DNA of 64,000 bases from Peromyscus leucopus (GCF_004664715.2 NC_051069.1:11046501-11110500); one strand, 5' to 3'; numbered from the stretch's first letter, positions 31,708 to 43,331 are shown. Notes: a model not told the origin generated them from the sequence alone. Translations and numbers: made by a program.

Positions 31708-32225
31708 CTTGTATCAGTTTCCTTGTAGCTGCTGTGACAAGTTGCCGCTAGCTCAGCAGCTTGCAAACAATACACTTTTAATTTTTCTCCATCTCTCGAG
31801 GCTGGAGGTCCAAAACCAGTTCCCCAGGGCTCAAGGCAGATGTGAGCTATGCTGATTCTGTCTGGGGGTGCGAGGGTGAAGTTTATTCCCTAGCTTCAGG
31901 GACTACCTGCACTCCCTGGCTCACTGCCCTGACCCTTCCATCTGCATCCCTCCCGTTCCTGCATCCCTCAACCAGTTACATCCCTCCCGTTCCTGCATCC
32001 CTCAACCAGTTACATCCCTCCAATTCCTGCATCCCTCATCCAGTTACATCCCTCCAATTCCTGCATCCCTCATCCAGTTACATCCCTCCCGTTCCTGCAT
32101 CCCTCATCCAGTTACCTTCTGTCAAGGCCTGGTCCTTGCATCTCAAATCCTTTGCTAACTACAGCTGCAAACTAGCCTTGTTGTGCAATTTCCAACTTCC
32201 AGGCTCCAGGGATTAAGGGTGTGAA
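31708..32225 (-). mobile_element. MaLR-like LTR carrying a minisatellite
   Basis: The + strand shows complement features of an old MaLR-type LTR: GTATCAGTTTCCTTGTAGC, GCTGCTGTGACAAGTTGC, CGAGGCTGGAGGTCCAAAAC, CACTCCCTGGCTCACTGCC and CCAGGCTCCAGGGATTAAGG. The central part is replaced by 34-bp tandem repeats. Confidence 0.65.
31959..32115. repeat. 34-bp minisatellite, 4.6 copies
   Basis: Unit starts at 31959, 31993, 32027, 32061 and 32095, each beginning CTGCATCCCTCA and carrying CAGTTACATCCCTCC. The variants (AACC against ATCC, CCGTTC against CAATTC) are shuffled between units, a sign of unequal exchange. It explains the proline/serine-rich + strand open frame here. Confidence 0.95.
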
Positions 32226-32984
32226 CACATCTGGAAAGTCATTACTCAGCTGACATCCACAGAGGAAGCCTGCTCATTAGTCATCCTTGGTTAGCTGTTT
32301 TCCATTCCTCATCTCCTTCCGCCTGCTGCCCTTCAATCCTTAATTCCTGGAATCACTTCTCTCTATTATCCTCCCTGCACTCATACCTTGTCCCGGGTTT
32401 TGCTTCCAGAGGAGCCCAAACCAAGACTTCAGAGCTGTCAGTTACTATGGAGTCAGGGGATGAGATGGGGGCCATGCTGGGAGGAGCTGTGGGCCTTGGA
32501 AGAGGCCGGGGCACAGGGGTAGGTGAACCCATGGGAGCATGCTTGTGGTATGGCCCCTTAGGCAGCATCTATTCCCCAGTGCTTTCCCCCATATTTCTGG
32601 GCTTCTTGTGTCCCTCACAGAAGTTTTTTTCTGAGACCTCAAGAACCTTTTTGAGGTTCTTGTGGTCAGTTCGGTTAGATTCTACTGTTCACGGTGTGTT
32701 AAGGGGTGCATGTGCCCCCCCTCCTACCCTCAGTCCCTTCCCCAGATGACAATGTTCTTGCATTCAATATGGGCCTTCAATGTCTGAGAAGGGAGTGGAT
32801 GACGATGCCTTAAGCTTTACTGTGTGCAGTTCTGCTATCTCATTTAATCTCCTCAGCACCATGGGGAGTGATTGCTGCTGCTTCGGATGAGGACACTGGG
32901 GCTCAGGGAAGCTGAATGGCCTTCTAGAAGTGGGCTGGCACTTGGATGTTAGTTTGCCTCTGAACAGACACAGGGCAGGGATGA
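32226..32984. other. Unique sequence
   Basis: No repeat recognised. The + strand 100-codon frame at 32447-32749 and its minus-strand shadows have no splice support. Confidence 0.45.
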
Positions 32985-33062
32985 GAAGATGGCCTGGTCT
33001 ACATAGTGAGTTCCAGCATATTTGGGGGTACATAGTGAAAGCCCTGTTTCAATTAGAAAAAA
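32985..33062 (+). mobile_element. B1 SINE 3' fragment
   Basis: It retains GGCCTGGTCTACATAGTGAG, TTCCAGCATATTTGG and TAGTGAAAGCCCTGTTTC followed by an A-rich tail, that is, the right half of a B1. Confidence 0.7.
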
Positions 33063-33079
33063 AGGTGGTGGTACTTGGG

Positions 33080-33338
33080 ACCAGGGCTATGTATGGCTCA
33101 GTGGGTAAAGTAACTCCTGTGCTGAAGGACCTGAGTTCAGGTCCTCAGTGCTGAAAGGCAGGCACATGAGACACTCAGATGCTCACTAGCCAGCCACTCT
33201 AGCTGTTTAGTCGGGTTCAAAGAGAGACCTTGTCTCCAAAGACAAGGTGAGAGAGATAGAGGATGATACCTGATGTTGACCTTTGGCCTCCATGTGCATG
33301 ACTGAGTGCACCCAAAAACAGCATGTGCACCACCCCCA

Positions 33339-33389
<51 letters not shown>
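33080..33389 (+). mobile_element. B-family composite SINE with (CA)n tail
   Basis: Head: CCAGGGCTATGTATGGCTCAG, GACCTGAGTTCAGGTCC. Body: AGAGAGACCTTGTCTCC, GATGTTGACCTTTGGCCTCC. The tail is a perfect CA array (33342-33389). This is the forward version of the composite found inverted at several other sites. Confidence 0.75.
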
Positions 33390-33392
<3 letters not shown>

Positions 33393-33801
33393 TGAAGATG
33401 GCATTCATACTCACCTTCTATTCCCCATGCAGGCCCAGGATGAGGGATGCAGCTCCCTGAACCCTCCCTCTTGGGTGACACTCTTGGTCTGCATCAGCTG
33501 TGGAATGGAGCTCCCTGGGCTGCTAATGGTCTGAGGAACTCTGCCATGTGGCATTACCCCTGCTGACCTGGACATTATACCCTCCTCTACGACCCAGGAT
33601 CATATTTGCCTTGGTGATAGCCATGGCCTTGTGGGAGCTCAGATGAAGCGCTGGGCTACCTTAAACCCCAGGACTCCTGCCAGCTCAGGGTGCTTTGGGG
33701 GTCACAGCCATTTCCACCCCTGTGCTCGCCTGGACATCCACTGGAGCTGATGTCCTCAAGGCTTACGGTAACAGCACAACAGAACCACACACAAATGCAA
33801 C
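33390..33801. other. Unique sequence
   Basis: No repeat or exon supported between the CA-tailed SINE and the CT-rich tract. Confidence 0.45.
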
Positions 33802-34022
33802 CTTTCTCTCTCTCCCTCTCTCTCCCTTCCCCCCCTCTCTCTCACATCTTGTGTCGTCCAGGCTAACCTTGAAAACCTCTGGTCCACCTGTCTCTACCAT
33901 CTTCCCAGTGCTAGCATTATAGGCGTGGGCTACCACGACCTGTTTGTGAGGTGCTGGGGATTAGATACAAGGCCGTGTGTCTGGCAGACAAGCACTCTTT
34001 CAACTGAGCTACATCCCAAGTG
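33802..34022 (-). mobile_element. B4 SINE with CT-rich tail
   Basis: A CT-rich tract (33802-33843) is followed by the complement of a B4: CGTCCAGGCTAACCTTG, CAGTGCTAGCATTATAGGC, GGTGCTGGGGATTAGATAC and CAACTGAGCTACATCCC. Confidence 0.82.
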
Positions 34023-34552
34023 CCGACACTGATTTATCTAGGTATCTGTATGACCATGTGTACTTGTGTGCCTCTCCGTCCATTCCTAGGTGGACAGCTC
34101 ACCCCTCGAGTGAAGAAGACATGCTTCTCCTTTGCTTTGCCCATGGGATCTGGCACAGGGGTTTATCCCCAGCAAATGAAATGCTCTGTAAGTACTTCTG
34201 TCATCTGAGCGAGGAACAGAAGCTCTGCCCACCCCCCCTCCAGCCATCCAGCACCAATCCACAGGGCACATCTGTCAGCTGGGGGACTCTGGCACATCCA
34301 GGCCCCCCCCATTTTGATCAGTCCTTTGGGAGTGATGGGGCAACCAGATAATGTGAATGGAAGAGCACTCACTCTGGAACTAAGAGATCTGGCCAGACTC
34401 TCAGCACCAGCACACGGCTGCATGCTGTCCCTAGTCCTGTAAAATCAGAAGAAAAACAGGCCATATGCAGCAAACCCAGACTATAAAGTGTAACTGGAGA
34501 ATTCTCTCTGCAGTCTCAACCCAGTGAGCTAGAGACAGTCACGCTCTCCATT
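34023..34552. other. Unique sequence
   Basis: No repeat recognised. The + frame 33977-34351 begins inside the B4 SINE and is not a gene. Confidence 0.45.
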
Positions 34553-35012
34553 TGTGTGTGTGTGTGTGTGTGTATGTGTGTGCGCGTGCGCACGCGCGTG
34601 CATGCGCGCACATGCAGTAACATGTATATGAGTTGTGCCTATGTGTGTGTGTGTGCATATATGGACATGTGTGTGTGTGTGGAGGCTAGAGGACAACACA
34701 AATGTCATTCTTCCCCAGGCACTGTCCACCTCTGTATCTATCTATCTATCTATCCATCCATCCATCCATCCATCCATCCATCCATCCACCCACCCACCCA
34801 TCCATCTATCTATCTATTGAGACAGGGTCTCTTGGACCTGGGGTTCACCCATTAAGCTAGGCTGGCTGGCTGCTGATCCTAGGGATCCTCTTGTCCCGCC
34901 TCCCCAGCTCTGGGCCTGCAGGAGTGTGCTACACTGCTGGACTTTTATGTGGGTCCTGGGAAGCAAACATACGTTCTCATGGCAAGCATTTTGCCGAGCC
35001 ATTTCTCTAGAC
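34553..35012 (-). mobile_element. Composite SINE invaded by microsatellites
   Basis: Complement order from the tail: (TG)n and GCGCGTGCGCACGCGCGTG alternating sequence (34553-34615), GGAGGCTAGAGGACAAC, a TCTA/TCCA/CCCA array, GAGACAGGGTCTCTTGGACC, TAAGCTAGGCTGGCTGGC, a B1-like part, and CCGAGCCATTTCTCTAGAC as the head. Confidence 0.78.
34735..34817. repeat. Compound (TCTA)n(TCCA)n(CCCA)n(TCTA)n
   Basis: A tetranucleotide array in which TCTA blocks flank TCCA and CCCA blocks in near-symmetrical order; likely polymorphic. Confidence 0.97.
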
Positions 35013-35065
35013 TCATCTCTCTACTTTTTTAGGTGTTAAATCTGAATCAGAATAGTTTGTTAATG

Positions 35066-35150
35066 AAGCCAGATGTGGTGGCAAGAGAACAGAGAGTTCA
35101 AAGCCAGCCTGAGCTGCATGGCAAGATCCGATCTCCAAAAGAAAAACCAA
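35066..35150 (+). mobile_element. B1 SINE, internally deleted
   Basis: GAAGCCAGATGTGGTGGC joins directly to GAGAGTTCAAAGCCAGCCTGAG and GCATGGCAAGATCCGATCTCC plus an A-rich tail. The TTTAATCCCAGCAC block is missing. Confidence 0.78.
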
Positions 35151-35905
35151 AAAAACTGCAATAGTTTATTTTCTGTGAGTCATGAAAGCCTGTGCAACCT
35201 GTTCTGCCCTTTGCCAGCAGACACTCATTCACAACTCATAGATTTTTCACGAATACACGGAAGTCCTTAAGAAAAGTGACTCTTCCCACGCCTTGGACAT
35301 AGTGCTCAGTAAACGCTGCTTCCCTCCCTTACCCTCCCTATTCATTTAATTTCTCCCAAGTCTGGGTAGTGCTGCACCAGAGGTTGGAGGAGGTGGCCAT
35401 TTATTTTCAAAATATCAAAGGAAACACTGACATTGTGAGTCACTGAGAGAGACCAATGTTCTTGGAGAGGAAGATAGCCTGCCAGCTGGCTGCTACTGAG
35501 TTCTTGTCAGTCTAGGGGCAGGAGGGATGGCCTGGAGCCCTGGGCCTTTGAGGGAAGAATTCTTTCACTCCCCTCCCCCAGTCATTTTGAACACCTCTTC
35601 CTTTGTGTCTTCCATACAGTCAGTCAATGGTTGTATTGATACCATCTCAGACCCTGGCATCAGTCTGTCTGCTTCTTCCTATGCGCAATGCCGTAAAGCT
35701 CTGAGCTACCAGAGGCTGCCCCCCATCTTAGCACTGACTAGACTTGGGTGTGTAGCCTCCGCTGACCTTCTTGATCATTCCTCTGCAAGTCTTCTTGAGA
35801 TATGCTGTGTTGTGTCCTACACCAACTCAGGATATCACCACAGGGAAAGCATTCAGATCATCAGAGCTTTGTTCATGACTGCTATGAAGCCATCCTTTTC
35901 TACAC
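35151..35905. other. Unique sequence, partly conserved-looking
   Basis: 35385-35485 is repeat-free and contains GGCCATTTATTTTC, AAATATCAAAGGAAACACTG (TCF/LEF-like ATCAAAGG) and GTGAGTCACTGAGAG. The 135-codon + frame 35527-35934 runs into the LTR and has no exon boundaries. Confidence 0.4.
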
Positions 35906-36258
35906 TGTCAATATGTATTACTCTCATTGGTTAATAAAGAGTTGAAAGGCCAGTAGCTGGGCAGGAAGTTAGGTGGGAAAGCCAAACTAAGAATGCTGGG
36001 AAGGAGAAGGGTAGAGTCAGGAGTTGCCCGCCAGACACAGGGGAAGCAAGAGGAGAATGTTGTACTGAGAAAAGGTACCGAGCCACATAGCTAAACATAG
36101 ATAAAAATTATAGGTTAATTTAAGTGTAAGAGCTAGTTAGTAATAAGCCTGAGCTACCAGCCAATCATTTATAATTAATATGAGCCTTTGTGTGATAATT
36201 TGGGAAGCAGCTGCTGGGTATTTGGGAGTTGCTGGTGGGACAGAAACTTCTGGTTACA
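35906..36258 (+). mobile_element. LTR (ERV class uncertain)
   Basis: It starts TGTCAATATGTATTACTCTC, with ATTGGTTAATAAAG just inside, then GGTGGGAAAGCCAAACTAAG, GTAAGAGCTAGTTAGTAAT, CTGAGCTACCAGCC and TTTATAATTAATATGAGCC, ending near GGTTACA. This matches a common rodent LTR pattern. No convincing target duplication (CTACAC against CAGAAC), so one edge may be altered. Confidence 0.7.
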
Positions 36259-39200
36259 CAGAACTTTGCATGAGTGCCTCTTTCTGCCTGGGAGTCTCTC
36301 TACCTCTGTCTGGGTAACTCTCTTCCCACAGATTCTAGCTTGAACATCTCTTCCTCTTGGCCTCTGTCCTCAGGCCACCTTGTTTTCTCCTTCCCACTTC
36401 AGGAGGTGGGCTGAATCCACCTCATGTGTGAAACTAGAAACCCTACCTCCTGTCTCATCTCTAGGGCCGTCCACCACAGACTGTTCTTGAATCCTTCTAA
36501 GGCCACAGCTTAGCTTGACCCTGAGGACACAGGAACATGAGCCATTTTCCTGGGTCCCAAACACTTCTTTGTGAGAGTGGGCAGCTGGTCCAGGATAGCA
36601 TGGAGTGCTGTGGGAAGACAAGCAACCCATGCTGAGGAAGGAGAGCTTCCTGGAGGAAGTGTGGAAGTGGAGTTTATGGCCTTATCGAGAGATAGGAAGT
36701 CTAAAAGGGAAGGAGAGAACTAGGTGTTCAGCTGGAGTCCCGGGTGAGCTGCTGGGGACCACAGGGCTGTGTCAGTGTGGCTGTTACATATGGCTGCTGT
36801 GCGTGAACAGGAAGGAGGGCCAGAGGGTGCCTGTGAACACGCACAGAAGGACTGGGTCTGGGGGACAGCCGTGACACAGGGAGCTTGAGTGGGCACTATA
36901 GTGTGGATAAGAGTGAATGGGGTATGGGTGGAAAGGACAAAGGATACCTGGCTGAGACAAGGAGGGCCTGGTAAGCTGGGGGAGGTTCCTCAGGGGACCC
37001 AGGCTTGTGCTATTTGCCCTATTTTTTTTGGCTTATCATCATCTTCTCAACACTTGGCTACCAGCCCATCTTACAGATGATGACATTGAGGCTTCAGAGG
37101 ACATAAAAGCCTGCTGAAGACCACTGGTCAGGACCTGGTGGGCAGTCGGTGCTTTTTACATATGAGTGACAAGTTGGAGTACCTGGATGAGTTGAATGGA
37201 TGGGCGGATGATGGGAGGCAAGCCCAAACATGTCTGGGTTTAGCTCTGGCTCTGGCCTGTATCAGGAGGCAGGAATCCTCTCCAACAACAAGATGATAAT
37301 CCCATGGGAAGGAGGGCGAACCACACAGGGTCCTGGAGCTTGAGGTGCCCGCTGCTTTGAGCACCATTGCCCCTCACACCTGGCTGACCATTCTATGCAT
37401 CTACTGTCCTTCCAGAAGCCCGGGAGTCCCCAGGAGTCCTTCCTGCTATCTGTAAGGCGCACCCAGGCTTAGCCTCTAGCACCCTTCCAAGCCCAGAGCT
37501 CACAGGCCACATGCTTTTGCCTTTCTGGAATCTTCCTTGACTACCCCTGGAACCCTCTACACCAGCTGCCCTTTGCAAGGTGATGTGTGTTTTCCCTACC
37601 TCAGGTTTTATCATTTTCTCCAGGAAAATATTTGTCTTCCCATTACTTTCAACGTGCCTCTCCGGCCCAGCAGAGAGGCCTTGGAGGGGAATTAATCGAG
37701 GTTTTTTTTTTGTTTGCTGTACTAGGGAGAACAAACAGACTTGTTTGATTTACCTGTGTTTTCCCAGTAGGTAGACCCCTTGGAGCAAACACAAGCAGCC
37801 CCACTTCCTGCCCTTCTGACCTGGAGCATTTAGATCCTGAGGGCCTTGCTTAGGCCCAGCAGGGGTGAGCCAGAATGCCAGCGTTGCTCTCTACATCCGT
37901 GGTTTGAGCCAGAGCTAAGTTCCTGAGAACTAAGAAGTAACTGTTCTTCCTCAAGTGACAGCCAGCCCTGTCACCTTCCATGGGCTGATCTGAATGAGAC
38001 TATGGAACTAAAGGGTTCCTGAGATGATGGGGGATTGGATAGGAGTGAGGACCCAGAAGAAACCTGAATTTGTTGCTGAGCAGGGGTCCTGGCTGTGGAG
38101 CCCCACAGAGCTGACTCAGTTCAGTTCTGGAGCAGCTGTTTATGCTCACTGCTCAGTGTCGGGCTTGTTCATCCTCCACACGGGCAGCGAGCACTTCCCA
38201 TGAACTGTTTTAGGTGTCGGGGTGTGTAGGGAGCAGAAGAAGCAATGATGTCTGCCCTCTGGAACAAGGAAGGACATACACACACATCACAAGGCAAGTT
38301 AGGAAGAGAGGGAAGGCACTACAGGTGAGGATAAGGGCAGTGGAGGTGGGTGTCAGGGTGGGCATTATGAATGAAGGTTCCTCAGAAGAGCCACACTCAG
38401 CCTTCTGGAGCCACACTCAGCCTTTCTGAAGGCTGGTTAGCTGCTTAGAACCGCTATGACTATGTGGGGTAGGGGTTGGAATGTTGCAAACACAGAGCCA
38501 AATTATCCTGGGCTGATCTTTACCCTCTCTTAATAACCATTCATTGAGCTCTTCTGCACGTGCTCTAACATATTCGGGACCATTAGGTCAACTCTTTGGA
38601 ATGTAGCAGCAGACCCTAGTTCCCACCAACCCACAGTCTATAAGCCTGGGTGAAAGTCGTGAGAAAGCTGCTAGATGGCATCTGGTCTCGGAGCTGAGCT
38701 TCCCCCTCTCTGCCTTAACCCGCCTACCTGGTGTGTTCACCAGCGCATCTTAAATGTGCCTGATGTTCTCTGTTCTGTTTCTATAAACACTTCAACAAAG
38801 TGCTACTGCGTTGGAACATGGAGTCTAGAGTGCTCTGAATCTGTGTTCCCTGGGCCATGGTCACTCGTATTTGGGTCCAGAATAAACTCTCTCCTGTGCC
38901 CTTTGAGGTGATAGCTGAGCATACCCATCAATGGAAGAAAATCTGGTCCACGCCTTTGTGTTTCCAGTTCTTAGGCCTCCTTCCTGGTTGAAGATCCTGG
39001 AGAATTGGAAACAGCATGGTGCTCCGTGAACAGTAGCTCTTCTCCCATCCGTCTCTGAGGCCTTCATCAGTCAGGGAACAGGCAAGAGCTGGGTGGTGAG
39101 CTCCCTGCCTGCGTCCCCTCCACGTGGTGTCACAGCAGGGCATGCATAAGGAAGGGACCCGGGGCAAAGGGCAGGCAGACATCAAAATGGCCATGATTGA

Positions 39201-39840
39201 CTTTGAAATCCCTGTGGACTGGTTGGGTTTGGAGTTGGACTGGGGAGGGACAGGCTAGCTCAGGAGGAGAAGACCTCAGTGACGTCCTGGTAGTTGCCAT
39301 AGAGTGCCATGGAGACTGGTGAACCTTATGGAAGGCAGCCAGTGGCTTCTGGGAGTGTTCCTATGCACATTCTTCTCAGAACCCTCCTCTGGGGCAGGCA
39401 ATCGGCTCTCCACCTTACAGCATGAAAAACTCAGATGTTGCTGACTGCTTGGAGATATAGTATAGATTTGGATCGATTGGACTCCACAGAGCAGTCTTTT
39501 TTTTTTTTCCTCCTAACTTCACAATCATGATCCACTTCCCCCAAATGAACGACCATCGCTATCATTGTCAACACTATCAGCATCAGCATCAACACCAGCC
39601 CCACATCTGGTACTGTTGCCATTACCTCACCACCGCGACCGTCAGCCTTGGGATCATGGTAGCAGCGAGACAGGGTGGATGGAATCTCAGCTCTGCCTTT
39701 CAGAGGATGGTAGGCAAGTCAGAGCATCTCTCTTAGCTTCAGCTTCCTTATCTATGAGGTGGGGCCGGGCAAATGGAGGCCAGAGGGTGGGGAATGTGGT
39801 AGGACCCGAGTTCTGCTGCCTCCACTCCAGCAACGCTGCC
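36259..39840. other. Longest repeat-poor stretch of the window
   Basis: About 3.6 kb without a recognised SINE or LTR. 37560-37720 contains AATATTTGTCTTCCC, TTTCAACGTGCC and GGGGAATTAATCGAGG and may be conserved. A 20-bp tandem duplication (AGCCACACTCAGCCTTCTGG twice) is at about 38390-38430, and an ATC-rich tract at about 39550-39600. No frame here has coherent exon boundaries. Confidence 0.45.
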
Positions 39841-40224
39841 TGAGGTGGTTTGAGTCGGACGGCCTCCATGAGCTCATATATTCGAATCTTTCGTCACCAC
39901 GGAGTGGCACTGTTTGAAAGGATCAGAAGGATTAAGAGGTGTGGCCTTGTTGGGGGAAGTGTGTCACTGGGGGGTTCTTCGAAGTATCAAAACCTCATCA
40001 TGCCAGGCCTCCCCCCTTTCTTTCTGCCCACAGACTGCGATGTAGAACCCTCAGCTGCTTCTCCAGCACCATGTCTGCCTGCATGTCACGATGCTCCCTG
40101 CCATGATAATAAGGGACTAACCTCTGAAACTGTAAGCAAGCCGGCAATTAAATGCTTTCTTTTATAAGAGTCTCTTTTATTGGGTCACGATGTCTCTTCA
40201 CAGGAGTAGAATGGTGACTAAGAC
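39841..40224 (+). mobile_element. ORR1/MT-type MaLR LTR
   Basis: In order: TGAGGTGGTTTGAGT, AAGAGGTGTGGCCTTGTTGG, GTGTGTCACTGGGG, GACTGCGATGTAGAACCCTC, GCACCATGTCTGCCTGC, CCATGATAATAAGGGAC, AACCTCTGAAACTGTAAGC, AATTAAATGC, and an end at GACTAAGACA. Uninterrupted, about 384 bp. 40225-40718 beyond it is unique. Confidence 0.87.
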
Positions 40225-40718
40225 ACCGCTTCTGTTAAGCTTGCCAGTGACCTCCATGCTGTCATACCAAGCGCCCTCTGTGAACCTCCGGGACATCTGA
40301 GCACTTCTTCCTCCTCGCTGCGACACTGGCTTTCTAGTTTTCTTCCAACCATCAGACCCCTCCACTCCTTGGTCCCCAAAGAACCCTTAAATCTTCCCGC
40401 CTCCCAGCTTTGATGCTGCCTCTGCTTTCTTCAGCCAAGACCTCCATCTGCTCTCCCTTCCCCCAGCCCCCTCACACCCTCAACACCAATCTCACAGCAC
40501 CAGGACGTGGTTGAGTGAATGACCTTGGAGTAGCTAGGGAGAGCCCCTGTCAAAGGAGGGCCTCTTCCCGTGTCGGTGTGGGAGTAAAAGAAAGTTCTTC
40601 AAAGAGTTACGGGGCCAATCCTGAGCAGAGATTTTCGTAGGAAGCTTGAGGGTCTGTGCTTTTTGAGTATGCATCCCTTTAGACTTTCGCTGCTTACCTA
40701 GTAGATTTGTCCCTTAAG

Positions 40719-40898
40719 ATTCTTTTTTAGATTTATTTATCTTGTTTTATTTATATGAGTGTTTTGCCTTCATGTATGTATGGGCACCTCTGGAGTTATG
40801 GATGGGTGTAAACCACCATGTGGGTGCTGGGAATTGAAGTCGAATCCTCTGTAAGAGCAGCAGGTGCTCTCGACGACTGAACCATCTCTCCAGTCCCT
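40719..40898 (-). mobile_element. B2 SINE
   Basis: Complement of B2: TTTTTTAGATTTATTTATC tail, ATGAGTGTTTTGCCTTCATG, CCACCATGTGGGTGCTGGG, GAATTGAAGTCGAATCC, GAACCATCTCTCCAGTCCC head. Confidence 0.9.
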
Positions 40899-40904
40899 AG
40901 ATCA

Positions 40905-41705
40905 GTTTACATTTTGGCTGTGGCAAAATACCAGAGGTAAATCAGCTTCAAAGAGGTATCTTACAGTTTCTATTGCTGTGATAAGCACCATGACTAAAAA
41001 CAGCTTGAGGACTAGAGGTTTTATTTCAGCTTACAACTCCCAGGTCACACTCCATCACTGAGAGAAGTCAGGGCAGGAACTTGGAGGCAGGAGCTGCAGC
41101 AGAAACCAAGGAGGAGTGCTGATTACTGGTTTGCTCAGCTTCTTGTTTGTTTGTTTTTCCTTACACACCCCAGGACCACCTTCTCAGGTGCCACTCACAG
41201 TGGCCTGGGCCTTTCTACATTAAGCAGCTGTCAAGAAGATGCACCACAAGAAAATGTCCACAGGCCAAATCTGATGGAGACAGTTCTTCAAATGATGTCA
41301 GCTTTTCCTAGGTGACTCTAGCTTATGTCAAGTTCATGAAACAAAACCAACCAACCAAACAAACAAACAGAACTGACTAGCATTGGAGTTTAGTTCTGCT
41401 TGAGGTCTCGGAAGTTTCTGTCAAGGTTGACTAGCTCTGTTGCTTTTTATTTGATGGTGGCTGGGAAGCAGAGAAGAAGCCAGAGGAGGGAGCAGGAACA
41501 AGATAAACCCTTCAGGATACAATTCTTCAGTGAGCCACTTCCTTCCATTTGGCCCAGTCTCCTAACAGCCCATTCAGCTAAGAACCCTTCAGCGGCTTAA
41601 CTTTTGATGAAGTGAATGTCCTCATGATCCATTCACCTCTCTATTGAGTGACCAAAACTTCAACACACAAATCTCTTAGGGGTGTTTCGTATTTAACTCA
41701 TAAAC
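40905..41705 (-). mobile_element. MaLR-like LTR interrupted by a type-B repeat
   Basis: A short left part (about 40905-40958, GGCTGTGGCAAAATACCAGAGG) and a right part (about 41396-41705, with GTCAAGGTTGACTAGCTC, GGAGGGAGCAGGAACAAG, CCTCATGATCCATTCACC, TTCAACACACAAATCTC) are consecutive in the MaLR complement. The intervening 40960-41395 is a separate repeat. Confidence 0.6.
40960..41340 (-). mobile_element. Rodent LTR-like repeat (type B), nested
   Basis: Complement of the 16858-17277 family: CAGTTTCTATTGCTGTGATAAG, TATTTCAGCTTACAACTCCC, GGAACTTGGAGGCAGGAGC, CCCAGGACCACCTTCTCAGG, GGTGACTCTAGCTTATGTC. It lies inside the MaLR-like copy and is followed by an AAACCAACC-rich stretch. Confidence 0.75.
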
Positions 41706-42704
41706 ACTTGAATAGCACTGGAGGAGGTTAGACCCCCTGGGCTCCTCAAACCTTGAATGTATACATTCTGAGACGTCTGTGATGCAGGACTTCTTAAAGG
41801 GCGGTCCCTACACCTGCAATTCTACATCAAAGAATCAAGCAGAGTGCCAGAGAGAGGACCCCAGAGTGACTGGGGACATTGCAGGTTGCATTTCTGGAAC
41901 TCTGAAATAGTGCTGCTTTTGGGGAGGGGGTATTGACTCTGTCTCCCCCATCAGGGGCCTGTTCAGAGACAGATGGTCCCATCAGGCTGTTCTCACACAC
42001 ATGAGCAGAAGAACTTGTTCGGGTCCCCTTGGCCTCAGGAACATTCTGATCCGATGCCAGGAGAAGCAGATTGCCAGCCCCTTTCTGGGACTGTGGGTGG
42101 CTGGGTTTGAGAGAACTCTTCCAAGAATGTGTTTTCTCTTCCATGTTCAGGATGCGATGCGCTTCCCGCTCTGCTCTTTTGAGGCTGGCATAACCACAAG
42201 AGCTCCTTCGAGGGGATCCTTTGCACTCCTCTCCCTGTGGTCAGGAAGTGTGTGTGTGGGGGGGGGGTTGCTTTTGACACTGTCCCTTTGTACCTGTTGC
42301 ATAGGGTACCCAATTTGGAATAGCCACAATCTACTCCTCTCTGCCAAATTAACCTTCCTACAAACAGCTCAATGTGACTGGTCATTCGGTTGCCCAAGAG
42401 CCATGCAAAGATTTCCACCATATCTAGGATAACGTTGCAGGCTTCATTTTCACCCAGGGACCCTGAAATCTAGTATTCTTTGGCTTTTCTAACCATATTC
42501 CTTCACTACTCACATCTTCTTTCTGGGCTGGCAAGTCTACCCACCCTTCTCAGAGACACTGGCTTCACGGCAGCATCTGTGAGTCTCCCCGCTTCCTACT
42601 TGATGTCTCCCTAAACTACTTCCTGTTCTTCTAGGTAGGCTGAGTACAGCCTTGCAAAGGCCCATATGTGTTCTGTGGACCTCCTTCATCTCCATTTATC
42701 TTCT
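41706..42704. other. Unique sequence with a short G run
   Basis: A G run of 10 follows TGTGTG at 42258-42267. Frames of 105-143 codons on both strands (42001-42432 plus, 42035-42421 minus) fully overlap and cannot both be real; I call neither. Confidence 0.45.
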
Positions 42705-42846
42705 GTACTGTTACTTTTCTCATTGCTGAATCAAAATACCTAGTGAAAGCAACTTAAGGAAGAGTTGATTTGGGTTTACAGCTTGAAGGTACAGCCCATC
42801 ATGATGGGCAAGCATGGAGACAGAAGTGTGATACAGTTGCTCATAA
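42705..42846 (-). mobile_element. Rodent LTR-like repeat (type C), 3' part
   Basis: Complement of the type-C 3' end: TTTTCTCATTGCTGAATC, AAAGCAACTTAAGGAAGAG, GGGTTTACAGCTTGAAGG and CAGCCCATCATGATGGGC. Confidence 0.65.
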
Positions 42847-43070
42847 TGTGTATATGTCTTTGTGTGCATGCATGTGTGTGTGCCTGTATCCATGTATCTG
42901 CGCGTGCCTCTGTATATCTCTCTCTGTGTATGTGTGCTTGTATCTATGTCTCTCTGAGTGTGTTCATTTGCGCATCTCCATGTGCTTCCCCCCCCCAGAG
43001 CCTGTATCTCTCTCTTTCATTCTCTCCCTGTGCATCTGCATGTGTCTCTGAGTCTGTACGGTATGTGGCA
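42847..43070. repeat. Degenerate TGTG/TCTC simple-sequence tract
   Basis: A long mix of TGTGTG, TGCATG, TATCTC and CTCTCTG units without a perfect array. Open frames across it (cysteine/serine-rich) are repeat artefacts. Confidence 0.85.
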
Positions 43071-43331
43071 TAGGCTTTGTGTATTTCAATTCTGGGGGTA
43101 GATTCTGATAGAGCCATTTCACTAGATGGCGTGACACAGGGACCCCAGGCCACGCTGACGGTGCTGTCAAAGCAGGGTGGAGAAAGAAGATCGTTCCCAC
43201 ACAGACCCTGCTCTGCTGGTGATGCTCTTCTACCTAGCATCCTCCCATCTTCTTGGAAAAGTAAGGCAGTTGTAGTGCATTACACAGTTTTCAACCTCTC
43301 ATATTTGATTTTTTTTTAAATCTCCTGACAG

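Noticed and set aside
31842..32216. Pro/Ser repeat protein-like + strand frame
   Set aside because: Produced by the 34-bp minisatellite, whose unit length is not a multiple of three; no splice context.
35900..36264. Target duplication CTACAC/CAGAAC around the LTR
   Set aside because: Only three of six bases agree, so no duplication can be claimed.
42001..42432. Overlapping 143- and 128-codon frames on opposite strands
   Set aside because: Each is the shadow of the other, without splice signals or recognisable content.
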